Assembly: GCF_026210795.1 (NCBI RefSeq) | Contig: NC_089445.1 | Location: 1,984,001-2,048,000, forward strand | Source: Rhizophagus irregularis | Lineage: Eukaryota; Glomeromycota; Glomeromycetes; Glomerales; Glomeraceae | Direction: 5' to 3' | DNA: 64,000 nt | Shown: positions 59,404 to 64,000 of the stretch, in pieces | How positions within the stretch are numbered: the stretch's first letter is position 1 | Layout of the letters: every line of letters starts with the position of its first letter | Translations under genes and position numbers: made by a program | Notes under the pieces: model-generated | The model's input: only the letters and a program-made list of their open reading frames with translations | What the model was told of the DNA's origin: nothing | Databases searched by the model: none

Positions 59404-59846
59404 TGATACAGTCGGGTGGACTTTTCTATAAAAAAGTTAAAAGTTTATTTCATAATCACTGTCGATCTCTGTCTTTCCTTGTGAAATAACATAACATATA
59501 AACAAAGAATAAAATAATTGTCTTGATCACATACTGTACGATTCTCTGTTAAAATTTTGTTGATCATTTCCGTTATCAATTGTTTTATGTGTCACAATTA
59601 CTTGCACAACGTGAATTTCATGCTATATAGGTTTAATCCTAATCACAAATCATTTACATTTTTGTATTTTTGCTGGATTTCTTTTTTTAAAATTTTCACA
59701 TTCATTTCTTTCGTTACCTAGTTTTATTTTATTACAAAATATTCTTCGTTGTATTATTAGATTTTGGAGATAAATTATAAAATTAATCTATTGATTATAC
59801 CCTTTAACTAGAAGCTATTTCTTTTTTTTTTTCAGATAAAAAACGC
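59404..59846. promoter_or_regulatory. Upstream region of the dolichol kinase gene
   Basis: About 440 bp without a gene. It ends in a T-run followed by CAGATAAAAAACGC just before ATG 59847, so the gene's promoter and leader presumably lie here. No specific site was recognised. Confidence 0.35.
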
Positions 59847-62833
59847 ATGATTTTTGATTTTTCGTCGTCGTCGTCTTCTTCCGCCTTGAGTTCTACACCA
59901 AAACAAGATTGCAACTTTCTTGTTGCAAGAAAAAGGAATTTATTTTCCTTTTCTTCAGCAGGAAGTAGTAACACTAGTGAGAGCGAGGTGGAATATAACG
60001 TTGAGGCTATTGGAGTTGCGAGAACAGAAGCTTATAAATTGTCCAATATTCCTCCGCCTCCTATTCCAACCGCTGCTAGCACATTGGAACGCGTCATCAT
60101 ATCGTTTACAGCATTATGTGCCAGTTTTAAACTGGTCGGATTAATGGCAGCTAATGAGGTTGGACGCACTGAAGGTCTAGGTAGTGAGATTTGATGAATT
60201 TTAACATTTAGCATAGAATTGATTGATTTAATTAATAAATTATTATTGTTAAATGTAATAAAATCAATATTATTTTAATAAAAATAAAAAATTTTTCTCT
60301 TTTTTTTTTACAAAAAAATGTGAAACCAAAATAATTTAGATTTGATGTTGCTTTCTATGTGGACTTGGTTTATATATTCATTCGGTTTCCCGTTTTCGAA
60401 TAATAAGGAGAAACTCTTTCATAGATTATGGGGAACTGATGAGAACCTTTATAGGTCTGGTTTAATTATTGTTTTTTTTGTTAAATATATGCATATATAT
60501 GTTTATTAAAAATAAAAAAAAAAAATACAGAAATGATGTCGATGATGGCGCATTTTATGGTACATTGTTGATTCCAATTGTAGCTGCGGCAAAAATAATA
60601 GACACTCAACGTTCATCACAGTCATCATCATCAACTCCTGAATATAATGACTCTTCTATGGGTATGCAAGCTGATTTCTTGAATTTTTAAGGACAGGACA
60701 AATGGTGACCACATCAATAATATCATTTTAATTATTTTGTTAATCAAAATAATGTTTTTCTTTCTTTTATTTTACCTTACATAGATGTTGTTCAGGTTAA
60801 TTTTGAGCTTTGTTTCATTATGGGGTGCGGTCTTATATTTCATATGTTTATGTCCAAGCATATAAAAACCAATTTGGGAACAATTTGGGCTATAACCATA
60901 ATTACAATATTATCGATAATATTCACCGCTTTTATAGCAGCTATGGGATTCTTACCACTTATTCAAAGTGAGTCATTGTTAGATTTACGAAATTTATTAA
61001 TGAATTATAATTAATATTTGTGTATAATTTATAATTTATGATTATTTAAGGATTACCTTCGGATTACATTATATTTTCACAACTTTTCTATCAAATTTCA
61101 TTATATTCAATTGCAAGATTAATGAAAAAGAGTTTTACTTTCGGTGAATTAGCAGTTGTTTCACAAATATTAACGTTAGTTGCTGTTGAAGCTTGGGTAA
61201 TAACAATTAATAAGGTAATTCAAAAATTAATTAATTTTTCTACCAAAAAAAAAAAGTTTCTAGTAATATCAATGATCTCTGTTTTTTAATTTTTTTCCTT
61301 CTTAAACAATGAATGTTGCTAATAATTGAATTGATTGATAGTTTAAGTTGCTTAAGATTACACCTCTAGAAAATCATGTACCGAGTAGTTTAATTACCTT
61401 TCAAAATGCTCTTGTACTTGGTATGCTATTGATAGGAATGATTTCATCACCATTTCTCATACATTCGAGATACTTAGCGCAGCAACGGTCTTGGAAAAGT
61501 AAACGTGCCCATATTCGTAATAATAATAACGGGAAGAAAAGAATGGCTCTCGTTATTTATCTTATTAGCGTAATTATTGTTGGTTTAGTTGGACTTTGGG
61601 TACAAAGTCTTTTAGGCAGAAATCCTTATTTATGGTAAGGGTATATAACTAATTATCGTTTTGATCTATAATTATATTATTATTAAAAAAAAAAAACTTT
61701 GATTTTGATCTGAATACTTTAGGATATTTGCATTTGTTATTGAGACAAGAGTACGAATATTTTTGTGTATATTTTGGATAGTTTTAATTGCAATATCCCT
61801 TGTTTTATTTAACCAAATGGGGCAAACACGTAAAACTTATTCTTTAAATTCGAAACGAAAATATTTTCATTTCCTAGCATTAGTTATGTTTATACCAGGA
61901 TATCTTTATGAGGTTAGTCTATTGATAAATTTATTTAAAAAAATAATGTATAGATCATGAGTCTAATATCAATCGACTCTATTTATAGCCAGAATTTATG
62001 CATTTAGCATTTAGTGTAGCGTTTGCTGCATTAATTTATTTGGAATATTTGAGATACTTTGCTGTGTATCCTATTGGAAAACAACTCCATATGTTCCTTA
62101 GTGAATTTTTAGATTCTCGTGATTCAGGACCTTGTATTTTGAGTCACATATATTTACTTATTGGATGTGCTGGATGTATTTGGTTAGATGGGTAAGTTAT
62201 AATAAAAATAAGTGATAACAATAATATAATTGATGGGATAGTATTTTAATCAAAAAAATTTTGCTTTAATTAATAAGGTCTTTTATATTAGCAAATCTTT
62301 CTGGTATTTTTACTCTAGGTCTTGGCGATTCAATGGTATGAAATAATTTGTATATATCTATATTATTGTTTTGGAAATATTTGAATTGTAATTCTTTTAT
62401 TATCTAAGGCATCAATAATTGGAAAGCGATATGGAAGAAACAGATGGCCCAAATCTTGTAAAACTATTGAAGGATCTATTGCATTTTTTGTTTTCCTTTT
62501 TATTGGGGCTTTTATATTAGTTAACATCTCATCTTCACCTAACATGTGGCCGGGTTCTTCTGCACAAGTAAGAATTACGTTATATATATATATATATTTT
62601 TTTTGAAACTAATTATTATTTTATTTAATATAGTGGTTCAAATATGCACTAGCAGTCTTAACAACTGGTAAGTTTACTACTAATAAATATATTTTTCTTA
62701 TTTTGTAAAATAAAATAATAATTTATTATTTTATTACGTTTTTAACATAGCTCTTTTGGAAGCAGCATCATTTCAAAATGATAATCTTATACTTCCACTA
62801 TTCATGTGGTCTTTTTTAAATATCCAAATGTGA
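59847..62833 (+). CDS. SEC59: Dolichol kinase
   Basis: CTP-dependent ER kinase that makes dolichyl phosphate for N-glycosylation, O-mannosylation and GPI anchors. Twelve exons join in phase to 648 residues: 59847-60180, 60340-60454, 60531-60661, 60785-60967, 61051-61214, 61342-61634, 61723-61912, 61989-62191, 62278-62335, 62409-62567, 62634-62667 and 62751-62833 (TGA). A Ser-rich N-terminal region precedes a long polytopic membrane domain (12 or more hydrophobic segments). The C-terminal third has the family blocks: RKYFHFLALVMFIPGYLYEP, YLRYFAVYPIGKQLHMF, DSRDSGPCILSHIYLLIGCA, and the CTP-binding LGLGDSMASIIGKRYGRNRW followed by KTIEGSIAFF. Yeast Sec59 is 519 residues; the extra length here is N-terminal. 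Start chosen at the first Met of the open exon; an upstream exon cannot be excluded. Confidence 0.95.
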
Positions 62834-63241
62834 ACTTTTTTTTTTTTGTTAGAAAGATAAATTAAATTTATTAAATTTATAAAGTAACAATTTTTTTTTT
62901 TAGTTAGTACATTATGATAAAGGTGCGTTTTTTTTTCTACTAAAAAAAAAAAAAATTGGACACATATTGTAAAAAAAATACATAGTATATTATTTAAGTA
63001 TATGTAGGATTGATTATATAGGTTTTTTTTTTTACTGTAAAAAGTTTTTCAATGGATTTTTACAAATATATAAATAATAATAAACTATCTGGTACATATC
63101 CGGTATATCATCGGTAAATCGGCTAATATAAATTTAGAAACTGTGTTCAATTTTTAGGGCGATCATATTAAATAAATATGCAGCATAGATCTCCAAAAAA
63201 TAGTTAATTCTAAATTTTTTTTTGTAAAAACTATTAACGAA
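62834..63241. other. Short intergenic spacer
   Basis: About 400 bp, AT-rich, between the dolichol kinase stop and the P450 start in the same orientation. T and A homopolymers; no distinct element. Confidence 0.5.
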
Positions 63242-64000
63242 ATGAATTTTCTTATAGTCCTTTTAATTTTGATATCATTTATAGCTTTTAAAATTTATCA
63301 AAAAACAAGAGTACCCAAGGGACTTAAAAATGTGTCAACATTAAGTTTCTTGGATCTTGCTATTGCAATGCTTGCATCATATGGATTGGATAAACGTTGG
63401 GAAGATATGCGTGAAGTTTTAGAGAAAGACGGAATCGGAAAGGTAATATATATTCTTTTACGCGGTTTATTTAAGACAATTACCTAATTGAAACCTTTTT
63501 TTATTAAATTAGATTTGGTTCGATGGGGAATGGACTATCGTAGTAACCGATTTAGAATTGGTAAAAGATATAATTACAAAAACAGGTTAGGGTTAGGAAT
63601 TCCTAAAAATTTTATCGTTTATATGGTTTTTAATAATGTTATATTTTGATGAATTAGATTTATATCCTAAGATTTTGCTCGAAGAATCATTTCCTAGATC
63701 TTTAGTGGCTAAATATTATGGTACAAATGTAGCAGTATCCAATGGAGATGTAAGTATATATCGGAATATAGTTAATTTTTTATGAATAAACCTTTAACTC
63801 TAAATTATCGATTATAATAGGTTTGGAGACGTCATCGGTATGTGCATCAATAATTTCTGTCCTGTATAGAGTATCAAGTATCGAGTTTTGTATTAAGAAA
63901 ATGTAGTACACTTAAAGTATAAACTTTTAACCATAAAACGAAAATTCTTTATCGATTGGATTTGTGTCATAGCTACTGTCTCCCTAACGCCAAATAATAG
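63242..64000 (+). CDS. Cytochrome P450, 5' part
   Basis: Haem-thiolate monooxygenase; only the N-terminal part is in the window. Exons 63242-63442, 63513-63585, 63658-63749 and 63821-63837 join in phase. The N-terminus has a membrane anchor (FLIVLLILISFIAF), then basic residues and KTRVPKGLKNVSTL in place of the Pro-rich hinge. It continues with EKDGIGKIWFDGEWTIVVTD, KDIITKTDLYPK, ESFPRSLVAKYYGTNVAVSN and GDVWRRHR, where W-x-x-H-R is the conserved helix C motif that binds a haem propionate. After the GTATGT donor at 63838 no convincing next exon was found before 64000; it may start beyond the window. The haem-binding Cys region is therefore not seen. Substrate unknown. Confidence 0.88.

Noticed and set aside
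1-64000. tRNA or rRNA genes
   Set aside because: Scanned by eye for T-arm GGTTCGAATCC-like sequences and rRNA cores on both strands; only isolated partial matches (for example near 35200 and 45055) without cloverleaf context.

Overview
The window looks like nuclear DNA of a very AT-rich fungus, most likely an arbuscular mycorrhizal (Glomeromycotina, Rhizophagus-like) genome. This is an inference from four things. The genes carry many short introns (about 65-130 bp) with GTAAGT/GTATGT donors and T-rich TTTAG acceptors. The conserved genes are fungal in type. There is a degenerate TKL-like kinase family with an N-terminal zinc-binding module. There is heavy DNA-transposon debris. All gene models below were assembled by reading exon phases across introns by eye; no database search was possible.

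Layout. (1) 1-10.4 kb, conserved genes: the 3' part of a mitochondrial-type methionyl-tRNA synthetase (+), a heterotrimeric G-protein alpha subunit (-), an 88-bp tandem repeat, and an isoprenylcysteine carboxyl methyltransferase-like membrane enzyme (-). (2) 11.4-35 kb, a repeat-rich block: a Tc1-like transposon with both TIRs, itself interrupted by a hAT-type MITE; a 736-bp TA-flanked non-autonomous element; a TKL kinase pseudogene split by a 3.66-kb TIR element whose only readable gene encodes a SANT/trihelix-like protein; an array of about 100-125-bp repeats that look like micro-exons separated by introns; a MULE transposase pseudogene carrying a large palindrome; a spliced IS630/Tc1-type transposase with one nonsense codon; a SAM-domain gene with a homopolymer frameshift; a zinc-knuckle fragment; and an intact kinase paralogue of the broken one. 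(3) 35.6-42.1 kb, conserved genes: an EFA6/Yel1-type Sec7-PH Arf GEF (-) and a monofunctional NAD-type methylenetetrahydrofolate dehydrogenase (MTD1-like, -). (4) 42-48 kb: long stretch with no supported gene. (5) 48.2-51.4 kb: an intronless 1074-residue PH/LRR protein (+). (6) 52-59.8 kb: a 158-bp MITE, a small membrane protein with an internal duplication (-), hairpin repeats, an unexplained GC-rich island at 56.8-57.06 kb, and decayed coding fragments. (7) 59.8-64 kb: a 12-exon dolichol kinase (SEC59-like, +) and the 5' end of a cytochrome P450 (+), cut by the window end.

There is no operon logic, as expected for a eukaryote. Several host genes concern signalling and membranes (G alpha, prenyl-cysteine methylation, Arf GEF, TKL kinase, dolichol phosphate synthesis), but nothing shows that they act together. 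The strongest observations are the nested transposon history at 11.4-13.0 kb, the SANT-only element at 15.2-18.9 kb with its opposed subterminal repeat arrays, and the exon-like repeat array at 20.6-22.2 kb.
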